Positions 12,525 to 26,482 of a stretch of 64,000 nucleotides of DNA are shown one piece after another. A program made the position numbers and the translations under genes. The DNA is from Penicillus capitatus (lineage: Eukaryota > Chlorophyta). Every line of letters starts with the position of its first letter. Within the stretch, counting starts at the first letter, position 1. The notes below the pieces were generated by a model. The model ran no database searches. It saw only the letters and a list, made by a program, of their open reading frames with translations, and had not been told where the DNA came from. The stretch lies in NCBI GenBank assembly GCA_965649825.1, contig OZ287700.1:1178001-1242000 (forward strand). The letters run 5' to 3'.

Positions 12525-14223
12525 ATGCGACGGACGGGATGGAGGCGTTTCTTGGAAGCTACGACAGCACGGAAGACGGGGAGACAGAAACAACAACGGG
12601 TGCCGTTCTCACCCATACAACGTGCTCTTTCTCAACATCCATCCGTAAGAAGGCAGTCGACGCACTACTATCTCGTCAAAAAGAGTGAGACAGGTCTTGG
12701 TCGAAGAATCGGGATTCCTCGGCGTTCTCACACTTAACAGGTCCAATTCCATTCTCGGGATGACGTGTGATGACATCTTCTGCTCGGCAGGCCTCAGAAA
12801 CTCAACGCATTGAATCTTGACATGGTGGGATGTGAGTGTATGTGTTGAGGACCTCGGCAGGTCCGTGTTCAGGTAACGCGAATGGGACAGAAGATCAAAG
12901 AATGGGCGCATCGGGATCATCCAATCCGGACCATTCTGATCAAGGGAAACGGCAGAGTGCGTTACGCTGTCTTATCTCTCTGCAGCAAAGCTCTCAGGCG
13001 TTTTGCAGCGGAGGGGATGTGAAACACATCACTCAGCGCAGTTCTGTCGGCGACATCGAGACAGGTCGCGCCTTCTTCAGAAAGAATTACTGGCTGGATT
13101 ACACCATATCGCAGCTCGAGAAGCCGTGTGTGGTGCTGATGGATGGAATCACTCATGGAGGTGGGTGCGGCATCGCCATGCATGCATCGCACCGTATCTG
13201 CACCGAAAAGTGAGGCCCGAAATTATAACGATGTAAGAATGAGCATCGTCTCAGTACCGTATGGGCGATGCCCGAGACCAGAATTGGTTACTTTCCGGAT
13301 TGCGGATCTTCTTTCGTTTTCCGCAGAAGCGATCGAGTGGGTCAGAAATGGGGATTGCTCTATGCCCTGACGGGAGAGGCCGTACCATCGCCCGTAATGA
13401 AACTATGACGACACTCTCTGATCTCGTCTGACCTGTACTCGCTGTAGGACATGGTGCCCTACGGAATAGCAACACACAGAATTCGATCGGAAGAGTGGTC
13501 AGCGATCGAGACCAAACTCAAAGAGCACCCCGTCGATATTTCCACCCTCTTGCACAGCCACGCATGCCCTCCAGTAAAACAGCAGTAGACGGAGGAGATG
13601 TCGATCTTGGGTGTCGTGTGCTTAGCAAGTCGAGCACAAGGAGGCACCTCTGAGAAGATGGGTCATCGATGCATTGACGACCCATGGGTACCAAGAGGCT
13701 GGAAGTGTGATCGACATGATCGAGCATCTCAAATCCTTATCATCTGCCAAATCTTCGTCCCTGTCCTTTGTGGAGAATCAGGAGAACATAAACGGGGATT
13801 CCATGAATAGCTTTCTGCTCAGAGATTTCACAAAACGCATCTTGGAAAGCATCGAGCGGTAAGAACACGTGCGGAATCAAACAAACAACGTATGGGCCAA
13901 TTCCAGGGCCTCTCCCCTTTCGTTGAGCATCACTTTTGAGTTACTGAAAAGAGTGAGAGATTCGGAAAGCCTCGAGCAATGCATGCAGAGGGAATGGATA
14001 CTGTCAGACAGTTTCCTTCGTCTGCCGAGCGATTTCATTGCCGGTGTCCAGGCGCAGCTGATCGATAAGGGCACACCCAAATGGAGATTCCCGTCCCTCG
14101 AACAGGTAACGCTTCTCGCTTGCTCATGACTCCATCCGTCTCGTTCAGGTGGATACGCGACTGGTGCAAGAGTTCTTTCGTGGCAGAGATGGTGTTGATC
14201 TTGATGTGACGTCTGTCTTGTAA
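12525..14223 (+). CDS. HIBCH: 3-hydroxyisobutyryl-CoA hydrolase, mitochondrial
   Basis: Ten exons (12525-12644, 12694-12740, 12791-12824, 12861-12956, 12998-13209, 13255-13381, 13448-13573, 13626-13858, 13907-14105, 14149-14223) encode 422 residues. The enzyme releases 3-hydroxyisobutyrate from its CoA ester in valine degradation and belongs to the enoyl-CoA hydratase (crotonase) superfamily. Hallmarks are LTLNRPQKLNALNLDM, the oxyanion-hole segment AFCSGGDVK, ITHGGGCG, the catalytic-Glu motif MPETRIGYFPD and the C-terminal TPKWRFPSLEQV. The arginine-rich first ~40 residues look like a mitochondrial targeting sequence. The divergent dynamin start is 121 nt away. The next gene on the same strand begins only 18 nt after the stop. 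Confidence 0.92.
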
Positions 14224-14241
14224 ACAGTCTCTCCCTTCCGT

Positions 14242-14646
14242 ATGCCGCTCTATGCGTTGTTCTGTCTGTTGCGTCCGACACTCACTAAGCCGCAAAAGGC
14301 CGCCGCCATTAAACACAGTGCCATGACGGTGCTGAACAACGACGGCATTGTGACGGATATCGTATCCCATGGCACCTATCGTCTGGCCAAAGCCATCAAG
14401 AGCGGCAATGAACGCTTCACAGATGTCAGCGTCCTCCGGAAGCTGCCTGGAAGCTGAGAATGTCCTATGCAGGCAGCGATCTTCGATCTGCACTTCTTTG
14501 TCAAGACGGAAGTGCTGAAAGAAATGGAGCACGACCTGCGCGTTGACGAGAATGTGATGCGGTGGGTCATCCGAAAACGCCCTGCGATGGCAAAGCTGCC
14601 GGACATGAGAGCTCTGTACAAGGAGGTGGTCGAACTCCAGAGATAA
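14242..14646 (+). CDS. Mitochondrial small-subunit ribosomal protein bS6m
   Basis: Two exons, 14242-14424 and 14473-14646, encode 118 residues of the bacterial bS6 family: MPLYALFCLLRPTL at the start, a glycine/valine turn then GTYRLAKAIKSGNERFTD, and the RVDENVMRWVIRKR strand that ends the fold. bS6 binds bS18 on the small-subunit platform. The lack of an extra N-terminal presequence resembles other eukaryotic mitochondrial bS6 proteins. It sits 18 nt after the preceding stop and 7 nt before the next ATG on the same strand. Confidence 0.88.
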
Positions 14647-14653
14647 ACATCGC

Positions 14654-16446
14654 ATGATGCTCAGCATGAACGTCTGCGTCGCGATCTGTCCTCACGCAAC
14701 GAAGGCAACGTCGATTGTCCACGTCGAACGCGGCGGCGCCATTCGTGTCAACATCCAAGGCGAGCGAGAAAGACGCTATCGTTTGACGCCACTGACTGCG
14801 ACATCTGGTCCGTCGCATGCGGCGGAATGGATGGAGCGATGCGGAGAGGAAGCGATCGACGGCGTCATTCGTGGCGGCGATGTTCTGCTTCTGTCGACGG
14901 GTCAAGTGGGCCTCTCCAAAAGGGCAACCATGTTCCATCGTCCAGGCGGCATTGTTTGGCGTTTTCTCAAAAAACTCTGGAAAACACTCGAGGAGCAAAA
15001 AAGTGATGTCGCCTGCAGCCTGACGCTGTGGGAGATTCGCGATAGAGAGATACTAGATCTGTTGCGCCCGACTGGACCACCCTTCACTTCCTCACTCTTT
15101 TGTCACAGCGTGCCGCTGGCATCGATGGAGGATATTGCTGTCCTGCTGAAAGGCGCTCTCACGGACGCGCCGTCAGCGGAATGTCTATCACATCTCTTCC
15201 TGCGACTCACCATGCAGCGGAACAACAGTCTGCACAAAAGCAGTGTCTGTTTCGTGGATATGGCAGATACGCCCTTCCTCACACGCCATGCTTCCCACGG
15301 CCTGTCTTCGGAACGATGCTGTGCGATAGATGGATCCAGCGATGGCGTTGCCGACCTTCGACAGGTCAGCAGAATGATTTCCTCGATGGCGAAGCGAGGT
15401 CGCCCCCACGTGATTTCTCTCTGTTCCTGCAATAAACTGTGCTGCGATTCAGGAGTGCATGAAGCTTCGTGCGATATGGGATCTGTCAAACAACAGCACG
15501 GCATTCTGGCGGCTGAGCTACGAAAGCGTCTGGCTGACAGTATGACGTATGCCGTCTGTTCTGTGTCGGATCGGCCAGAAGACGCGCTCAATACCATTCA
15601 CACGCTTCGGTTGGCCACGCAGATATCCCGCATCCCAAATAGAACGCCATCCGAAGACGTGTTCTCGAATTCATCTCCACGCGCTGTTTTTCAGAACGCG
15701 ACGTCTTTTCCCGCAGATATCTCTGCGACATCGCAAACACCATGTCCGTTGTCTTGCAGACGGCCGGCACCCCATACGTCACATCTTACGCCTCCTTGTG
15801 CCGTCAGCGATGGGATATGCTGTCTCCACGGCGACGTGCTTTTCTCTTCGGCGACTAAGGCATCGCAGGAAATGTCGAAAGACGAAGAAGAGGGCGAAGC
15901 TCAAAGCATCAACCGGACGCTGCTCAATTTGATCGACAAGCAGAAGCGTATGCAGGACCACATGGAATGCTGTCTTGAAGATAGCAAGACTGCCAAAGCG
16001 GAAGCGCTTCTGCACAAAGAAGTGCGTTGGAGAGTAGCCCCAACTGCGAGAATCGTTCTTGGTGTTTTGTTTAGATCGAGATGGAAGAGCTGAGAATCGA
16101 GATGGAGACGCTGCGCAGCAAATGCCGTTCTTTGGAAGCGTCCTCACCCTACGCCACACAATTCGATGCCTACGAACGCGAAACCCGCACTCAACTTCGA
16201 CAGATCCACAGTCTCAAGGAGGAGAATGTGGCACTCGCCAAGCAGCTAACGGCACAGCAAGAGCGACAAACAAAGAACGCTGCCAATATGGAATCTCCGA
16301 CGCACTTCACGGCCAAAATGCGAGGCATCGCAGAAAAAAAGGTGACCCAAAGGACCATTGCTCGACTGGAGAGAGAACTGACCGCGTTGAAAGAAGAGAA
16401 CATCACACTTCGGCAGAAAGCCCGATGCTACGATTTCTTTAAGTAA
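14654..16446 (+). CDS. Degenerate kinesin-like protein with coiled coil
   Basis: Exons 14654-16021 and 16075 onward give about 580 residues. The first ~330 residues have the outline of a kinesin motor, but key nucleotide sites are altered. The P-loop position reads GQVGLSKRATM where active motors have GQTGSGKT, and the switch II position reads FVDMADTP where active motors have LVDLAGSE. After a serine/proline-rich linker the C-terminus is a coiled coil rich in Glu and Lys. A stop follows DFFK at 16446, but a GTAAGA donor overlaps it, and splicing to a site near 16473 would extend the protein to 16589. It is probably an ATPase-dead kinesin-fold adaptor, in the way of VAB-8 or KIF26. Family assignment is inference from motif spacing. 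Confidence 0.62.
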
Positions 16447-16685
16447 GATACCGGTCACACTTTTTCAGACATTCCCACTCCTGCTGTCTTTTCAGAAAAC
16501 AGTGCGGGCTATTGATATCGGAGATCAAAGCTGGCAAAGAGAGACGCTGGAGACGGGGTCCGTATTCAATGGAGACTCATTCAACATAATGCGTGGTGCC
16601 ATCCAAGATCTCATACATTTTCACAAACCGTCACACTTTTCCGCTTTCCTCATTCTTTCGCCAACGCATGTTTCCAAATGATCAT

Positions 16686-17406
16686 TCAGGACAGTTGTCC
16701 ACAGTCGGCGATGACGATCTTCTTCGAGGTGTTCCCCCCTCTGCTGCCGTACGCTTCGACGGACTTGACGGTATCCATCCCATCAACCACTTTTCCAAAA
16801 ACGACATGCTTTCCATCTAACCACGACGTCTTGACCGTCGTGATGAAAAATTGAGACCCATTTGTGTTCGGTCCGGCATTGGCCATCGAGAGATATCCTG
16901 GGAGATATTCGAATATGATGTGACAGCTGTGATGCTCTCACCTGGTTCTTCGTGCTTAAGGGAGAAGTTCTCGTCGCTGAATTTCTCGCCGTAGATAGAT
17001 TCGCCTCCCGTGCCGTTGCCTCTTGTGAAATCTCCGCCCTGAACCATTCTATTGATGTGACGTCTCGATGGCGGCGCGGTTCACTTGGCACATGAAGTCT
17101 GGAATCACGCGATGAAACGTAGATCCCTTATAGTGCAATGGCTTTCCACTTCTTCCCTGGCCTTTCTCCCCTGCCAGCACCACAAACGAACGTACAAACA
17201 CCTCGACGATCTATGCCGTGACGCACCGGTGCAGAGAGCACGGAAATTTTCGGCCGTCCGCGGGACGATATCTGCAAAGAGCTGCGCCGCAAGCACCGAT
17301 CGCAACAGGAATGCGGCTGCAACGGCGGCATTACTTGCATGGTAATGCGACCGACGGGCTGCCCATCGGCTTCGATGTCAAAGAAGACCGTCGGTCGGGA
17401 AGCCAT
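16686..17406 (-). CDS. Cyclophilin A-type peptidyl-prolyl isomerase
   Basis: Five exons (17406-17335, 17281-17227, 17170-17085, 17038-16942, 16897-16686) encode 173 residues, the usual cyclophilin A length. It interconverts proline cis/trans bonds. Signature segments are [38 protein letters not shown] with the catalytic Arg, [16 protein letters not shown] and [12 protein letters not shown]. No targeting signal is present, so a cytosolic location is likely. The introns at 16898-16941 and 17039-17084 both carry the octamer in the GTCACATC orientation. Confidence 0.95.
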
Positions 17407-17429
17407 GACTGAGCACAGACGGAGAATAA

Positions 17430-17447
17430 ACGAACGAACGAACGAAC
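17430..17447 (+). repeat. Short AACG tetranucleotide repeat
   Basis: About four and a half AACG units lie just upstream of the cyclophilin start codon, in its 5' flank. Confidence 0.5.
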
Positions 17448-17615
17448 ACAGACGGCACCGCCGAATCCTCAATGACTTAATGGCAACGCATCACCATCAC
17501 AAACGACTCAAATGATCTTTTGATTCATCAACGAACCAACAACAAAAGGAAAGAGACGGAGGCGTGTAGACGACCTCCTCTCGTACGCACAGAGAACAGA
17601 GCATCCATGTCCACT

Positions 17616-20511
17616 TCAGGTCGACAAGCTCTTGGTCATGATCTCTTTGGTGTTGGTGGAGAGACCAGGCGTGTCCACAATCTTCTGAATCTCCTTCTTC
17701 ATCAATTCCTGTCGTTCAGGATTGTATTTCTTCCATTCTGTCAATACTGTACTGATGCGCGCCGCCACTTGAGGGTTGAGTTTATCCAGCTCGATGAGCT
17801 TGGTCGAATAGAGGGAGTATCCAGATCCATCTGCTGCGTGAAAATTGACAGGACTCATCGCAAATCCACGGAAGAGTGCATAGTTGTTGTTGGGATTGTC
17901 GATGCGGTATGCCGGATGCTCAAACAATGCCTTGACAGCATCGGTGTTGCCCTCGATGTTAGACATAGCCTGGAGGGTAATCCATTTGTTCACCACCAGA
18001 AATTCTTCCTTCCATTTCTCATAGAACTCGTTCAGCATATCGGTACGCTGCTGACAGTCGATGTCGATCACGGCCCGGACAGCCGCAATCGCATCTGTCA
18101 TGTTGTTTGCCTTGCGATAACGTTCCAGGCATTCATTCAAGTACTCTTCCTTCCCAGTCATGGCCAAACCGATCAAAGAGATGTTCTTCATGGCACGTTT
18201 AGACATCTGGCCAGGACTGATGTCAAAGACTTCGCCTGCGGGAGGATCTGTCGTAAGAGATCTGTGTGCATGGGAGGGAGGTACCTTCAGCGGCGTCGTT
18301 CTTCTGGAGGACATTGCGGAAGGTGTCTTCCAGATTCTTCGCCAGTTCGACCCCCACATGCTCGATCACTCGGTACAGCAGTACTGGATCCACTTCGTGG
18401 AGCTCGCCGGTCATCTCGTTCTGGCTTGGAGGTGTCAGTGCCAGAGCGCCAAACTGTCCATCGATAACCTCATCTTCCAAAACGGATTTGTAGGCATCGA
18501 TCAGGTTCTGAGGGACGTTGCCCAGCGGCGCATCGGCGCCATTTGCCAGGGCTTCGGTATAGAGCTTCTTAATAATCTTTTTCGACAGACGTTGACCTGC
18601 ATCCCACCTGAAAGGCACACCGCATCCAAAACGTCACATCATTGTGTCAGCAAGACACCCACCTGTTGAACTCGTCACTATCGTTTGCGAAAAGGAAAAC
18701 CAGATCTTCATCCGTTTGTCCTTCGATCTCCAGCTTCACAGGGGCCGAAAAAGAACGGAGAATGGAAGGGACTGGATTGGAGGACACGTCTTCAAAGACA
18801 TACGTCGCTTCCGCCGTATCAAATTCCAGAACAATCTCAGGGACCGGCTTCGCCGAAGCGCCTTTCAATTTGAGCGGCATTTCTTTGCCATCCGGTCCCA
18901 AGAGCGCCATTTTGAGAGGAATCAGCACAGGGATCTTCTCCGTCTGTCCAGCTGTCGCGGGCGTCGACTGCGTCGCATGCAATGTGTACGTCCGATTGGT
19001 TTCGTTGTAGCTCGTCGTGATCTTGACGTTTGGCGTTCCTGCCTGACCATACCACTTGTGCAAATTGGACAGATCTTTGCCGTTCGCTTTCGACATCGCC
19101 GAGAGGAAGTCATCGCATGTCACGGCCTTGCCATCGAAGAGGCTAAAGTACAGATCCATGCCCTTGCGGAATCCATCGTCGCCCAAGAGCGTTCGATAGA
19201 TGTTGATCACTTCTGCACCCTAGACGCACATCTCACTCCAAATCGCGCCGCATAAGATTGGGGATAGATCCCCGTCTAACCTTTTCGTAGACGGTTGTGG
19301 TGTAGAAGTTGTCCATCTTGATATAGGACTCGGGACGAATCGGATGCGACATGGGACCAGAGTCTTCGCTGAACTGCACGGAACGCAAGGTGCGAACATT
19401 GCCGATGCGTTCGACGGCGCGCGAATTGAGATCAGAAGAAAACTCCTGCATCACACATAGCGATGGTTAGCGGTTGTGCCGATCTGTTAGGTCGTTCGTT
19501 TACCTGATCTCTCCATACAGTCAGTCCTTCTTTGAGCGTCAGCTGAAACCAGTCGCGACACGTGACGCGATTTCCCGTCCAGTTGTGAAAGTACTCGTGT
19601 CCCACGACTGCCTGAATGTTGGAAAAGTCCATGTCCGTTGCCGTCTCGGCCGATGCCAGGACATATTTCGAATTGAAAACGTTCAGCGACTTGTTCTCCA
19701 TCGCTCCCATGTTGAAATCATCCACGACCACAATATTGAACAGATTCAAATCGTACTCGCGTCCAAAACGCTCTTCATCCCATTGCATAGCCTCTTTTAA
19801 CGATTTCATGGCATGGCCAACTTTATGGGTATTATGCTTCTGTGCATAGATACGCAGGGTCACCTCTTTGCCGCTCATGGTCTTAAAGGTATCTTCCTGA
19901 TGACCCAGATCGCCGGCCACCAAGGCAAAGAGATAACACGGTTTGAGAAAAGGATCGACCCATCGAGCATAATGACGACCGTTTTCCAGATCTCCCGTTT
20001 CCTCGAGGTTGCCATTCGATAACAGAACTGGATACTTTTCTTTGTCCGCCTCAATACGGACATCGTAACTTGACATGACGTCTGGACGATCGAGCGCATA
20101 CGTAATACCTCGGAATCCTTCCGCCTCACACTGTGTGCAGTAATTCCCACTCGACTTGTACAGTCCTTCCAACAACGTGTTCTCTTGCGGTTTGATTTCG
20201 GTCACCACTTCCAAAACGAAGTCACCGACGGGGACGTTGCTCAGCGTCAAGCTGTTTTCCGTCAACGTTTGGTTTTCGGGGGCAACTGGAGTGTTGTCGA
20301 TTTTGATGGATACGAGTTTCATGTCTTTGCGTCCGTTGAGAAAAACGACGCCGCTGCGATCGTCGGATTCAGAGTTAAGTGTGTATTGTGAGGTCGCCAC
20401 GACGGTCGTCACATCTTCGTTGAGATTGAAGCTCAGCGAGATGCTGCGGATAAGATAGGGGGTCGGTTTGTAGTCCGTGCGGTGGATCTCTTTGAGCTTT
20501 TCGCCCTCCAT
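17616..20511 (-). CDS. pepN: PepN-type alanyl aminopeptidase (M1 family)
   Basis: Five exons (20511-19504, 19445-19281, 19219-18663, 18607-18285, 18235-17616) encode 890 residues, close to bacterial PepN (~870). M1 aminopeptidases are zinc enzymes that trim N-terminal residues. The exopeptidase motif [12 protein letters not shown], the zinc site [13 protein letters not shown] and the third ligand in [11 protein letters not shown] are all in exon 1. The later exons give the beta-sandwich and helical C-terminal domain. The sequence resembles the bacterial/plant PepN group more than animal puromycin-sensitive types. The intron at 18608-18662 holds the octamer. No clear signal peptide precedes the chosen ATG; a longer reading frame upstream starts at 20676 but looks like 5' flank. 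Confidence 0.94.
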
Positions 20512-20977
20512 TGCCTTCAAAACGCAAAAGCTGAACAAAAATGCAGAGGGATGAAACGCACAGTGGAAGTGGTCGTGGCGGAGGCGCTGAAAACAACGAA
20601 CGGTCGGATCGAACCTTCTACACACAGCTGTCACATCATATGGGAAATGAGGCTGGCCGGACCAGCGAAGGGGCAAGGCCGAATGTAGGTCTCACGCGAT
20701 GGGATGTGCCACGGCCGACGCAGACGGATGGCTCTTGAAGACGCTAAGGACACACAGCAGATGATCAGTGCCGATAAGAAGCGACAGCCAAACGGCAGGG
20801 TCGGTGGAGGAGAGGCACGAAGCGCTGGAAAGAAGGAAAGAAGGATCGCAACGAAGCCATGTCGAGCTGAAAAGTGTCTCCGTCGACAACGGGCCCAGGG
20901 CGTCAGGCTGGACGAAAACGGTGGACGTGTGCGTCGATGATGTGTCTGTCTGGTGTCGTACTGTTGTTGGTGCATCC
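20512..20977. promoter_or_regulatory. Divergent promoter region, PepN/eEFSec
   Basis: This 466-nt region lies between two divergent starts. It holds a GTCACATCA octamer copy near 20628-20636. Open frames here are poor in conserved content and I do not call them genes. The eEFSec frame is open upstream of its chosen ATG to 20768, so a longer N-terminus is possible. Confidence 0.4.
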
Positions 20978-22908
20978 ATGGAGGTCTACGGCGCTCGATG
21001 TCTGAATATCAATGTGGGAGTGATGGGCCACGTGGACAGTGGCAAGACGAGCTTAGGTCCTCTGTCTGGTATCCCCACTCTGTGAACGCTGTCTCTCTTT
21101 TCAGTTGAGAAGCTCTCGACGGTTCTCTCAACGGCAGCACTGGACAAGCACCCACAGAGTCAGGAACGTGGGATCACACTGGACCTCGGCTTCTCTGCCT
21201 TGCGTGTGCGAAAGGGCGATAGGGAAAGGCAGAAAAGAGTGTGCGAGTGTTGCAGGTGCCTATTCCGGAGAGACTCGCGGGGGAGGGCAGCACGTATGAA
21301 TCGCTGCAGTTCACGTTGGTGGACTGTCCTGGACACGCATCGCTGATCCGGGCGGTTTTGGGAGGCGCACACATTATGGACATGATGATCCTGGTGATCG
21401 ACGTGACGAAAGGCATCCAGGTGCAGACGGCCGAATGTCTGGTGGTCGGAGAAATTTCAGTCGACAAGATTCTGGTCCTGTTGAACAAAGTGGATCTCTA
21501 TCCTCCGGAAAAGCGTGAGAAATTTGTGAGTAAAGCGAAAAAAAGAGTGATGCAGACACTCAAACTCACCTCCTTTAAGAATCCCAGAATCCTCCCCGTC
21601 TCAGCAAAAGAAGGTGTGCAGCATCCGAAAGGGTGGATGATAGGAGTGATGCTTTCATAGGCGAGGGGATCAATGAGATCATCCACGAGCTCACACAAAT
21701 GGTCGATGGCCTGCCCAGTCGACGCACTGGGCCTTTCCTCTTCGCCATCGATCACTGTTTCCGCATCAAGGGACAAGGAACTGTTCTGACAGGCACCGTT
21801 TTACAGGTCTTGTTCGGGCAGAGATCTGATCCGACACATTGGATCTCACTCAGTGAGAATGCTGTAGGGAAGTGTGACCATACATGATCTCATTGAATTG
21901 CCAGTCCTGAAGGAGTCGAGAAAGGTCAAGAGTATTCAGGTGTTTCATCAAGCTGTCACATCAGCTTCTGCTGGAGATCGAGCCGGCATCTGTGTTGCTC
22001 GGTTGGATCCATCCCGCATCGAACGTGGACTGGCTGCAACTCCCGACAGCATCCAGTCCTTCCAAGTCAGCCGTCCCGTCCTTAACGCACACTTGCTCAA
22101 GGGATTTGTTCAGATGGCCATCGCTTCGGTGGAGAAAGTGCGATTCTATGCGGACCAAGTGCTTTCTGGGCAGAAACTGCATGTCATGTTGGGACATGCC
22201 ATCGCCATTGGCAAGTTCACTTTTTTCACATCATCCACCAAGCCATCTCGTTCGTACTGCATTGGAAGAGTGTATTCGGAAGGCGTTGGTCATGTCTTGT
22301 GGCAGGGTTTGCTTTGGGCGATGAAGAGTATCAGTTCGTAGAGGAGCTTCTTCCAGACGTCACCACTACTCAATGGGCTCTCATTCAGTTCGAGGTGCCA
22401 ATGACATCGCCCGTGGAGCTTTCGTTGATTGCTGCCCGGCTCGGCGGAGAATCCGATGCTCAGCACTGCAGAATGGCATTGCATGGGAAGATTCTGCAGA
22501 CCATCGATCCTGCACAACGCGAACAACTCAAGATCTACAAGGCATCCTTTGCCTGCCACAATTCAGACCGCAGGATCTGTGTGCTGACAGCTGAAGCGAC
22601 GACACGGGATGATAAAGGCCGTTATGGATGATGGGAAGACGGCGATCTGCAGCGGCATGTTCAAGAAGGAGACAGATTTCAGTTTCTTCATCGGCCTGCC
22701 CGTATCCTGCAGCGCTTTTCTGTTGTCTCTCTCTTCTCACCATCAGAATTGTGCAAAGGTCGTTTCGGAGAGAGGCGATCGAGGGAAACTTTTACGGCCA
22801 CACGGAGGCGAGGGCGATTTCCTTGTGCTTTTTCAGAAACCTCTATTGCAGAGAACCGAGGAATACACAAACATTACACTCTTCTCCCGAAAACACATCC
22901 ATCCTTGA
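20978..22908 (+). CDS. EEFSEC: Selenocysteine-specific elongation factor eEFSec
   Basis: Nine exons (20978-21056, 21105-21205, 21256-21613, 21661-21806, 21868-22065, 22114-22249, 22306-22580, 22618-22701, 22747-22908) encode 512 residues. eEFSec/SelB delivers Sec-tRNA to UGA codons marked by a SECIS element. The GTPase motifs are GHVDSGKTSL (G1), DCPGHASLIRAV (G3) and NKVD (G4). The eEFSec-specific stretch DKHPQSQERGITLDLGFSAL and the LERGL-like SRIERGLAATPDS mark it apart from EF-Tu or eIF2-gamma. The C-terminal domain IV is shorter and more divergent; its last exon was placed because SERGDRGKLLRPHGG aligns with the family's SGKFKIHIPGG region. The gene implies a selenoproteome in this organism. 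I found no selenoprotein or tRNA-Sec in the window. Confidence 0.9.
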
Positions 22909-23034
22909 TCATCAAACATCGTCCCCGATACCTTGCCATCGACCACCGTCTAGATAGGGCGCGTGTAATGCTTTAGATTAGAGATGAAGGTTCTGGATAT
23001 TTGAATGCGGGGTTAGAAAACTGCGAGGAAGCCA

Positions 23035-25865
<2,831 letters not shown>

Positions 25866-25957
25866 GGCCAACGTGTCGACCGGGAAATCGGAAACGCAAA
25901 CGTCACATCAAAGTCGATCACCCATCGCACGTCATTTTGGACTTCGGGTTGTGAAAA
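25866..25957. promoter_or_regulatory. Divergent promoter, U2SURP/QCR8
   Basis: The two start codons are 92 nt apart. The gap contains one GTCACATCA octamer copy at about 25897-25905 and no TATA-like element. Confidence 0.45.
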
Positions 25958-26295
25958 ATGCCACCGCTGAAGTCGATTCGATTGAAGGAAGTGGTCTACA
26001 CGCTCAGTCCCTTTGAGCAGTCGGTCATGTCAGGGCTGTGGAAACACGGGCCGACGAACTTCCTCCACACTGTCAAAGAAGTGAGGCTATCGCTAGACAC
26101 ACGTGTATATCGGCGAGGGTCCTTCTCGAATGGTTCCGCTGTAGAAAGGCTTGAAGATCAGCGTCTTTGGCCTGTTTCCTTTCTTCGGAACCGTCTGGTG
26201 CGATCCCACTCTCGGCCCTTGCGATCGAGGCGATGTGATGTGACAGGTATGCCCAGAACTACAAGGAAAAGGAGAAACTGGCCAAACGTTACTGA
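25958..26295 (+). CDS. QCR8: Complex III subunit QCR8 (UQCRQ-like)
   Basis: Three exons, 25958-26080, 26145-26197 and 26247-26295, encode 74 residues. QCR8 is a small single-span subunit of the mitochondrial cytochrome bc1 complex that contacts cytochrome b. The VVYTLSPFEQ N-terminus, the hydrophobic ISVFGLFPFFGTVWYAQNY span and the charged KEKEKLAKRY end match the family. The second intron (26198-26246) ends directly in GATGTGACAG; the junction is fixed because it rebuilds the Trp-Tyr pair at the end of the membrane span. Confidence 0.85.
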
Positions 26296-26482
26296 AAATT
26301 CAGCGAGGACGTCGTCCAAACAATGTCTTTAATGATGGATGGCCTATGATTGTGCTTAGAAATGTTGTGCATACAAAGCGTTGTTCAGCCATCAGAGTCA
26401 TCAACTTTAAAGCACATCTTATCGATCACGGGTGGTGAACGCCTCCGCTCCGCATGATTGATCGGGGTCATCCTATCATCCA

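Noticed and set aside
14035-14667. 210-residue minus-strand open frame
   Set aside because: It is antisense to HIBCH and bS6m exons, which have conserved protein sequence; the frame is a shadow.
20978-22908. eIF2-gamma or EF-Tu
   Set aside because: The QSQERGITLDLGFSAL stretch, DCPGHASLIRAV and the domain IV remnant match eEFSec and not eIF2-gamma.
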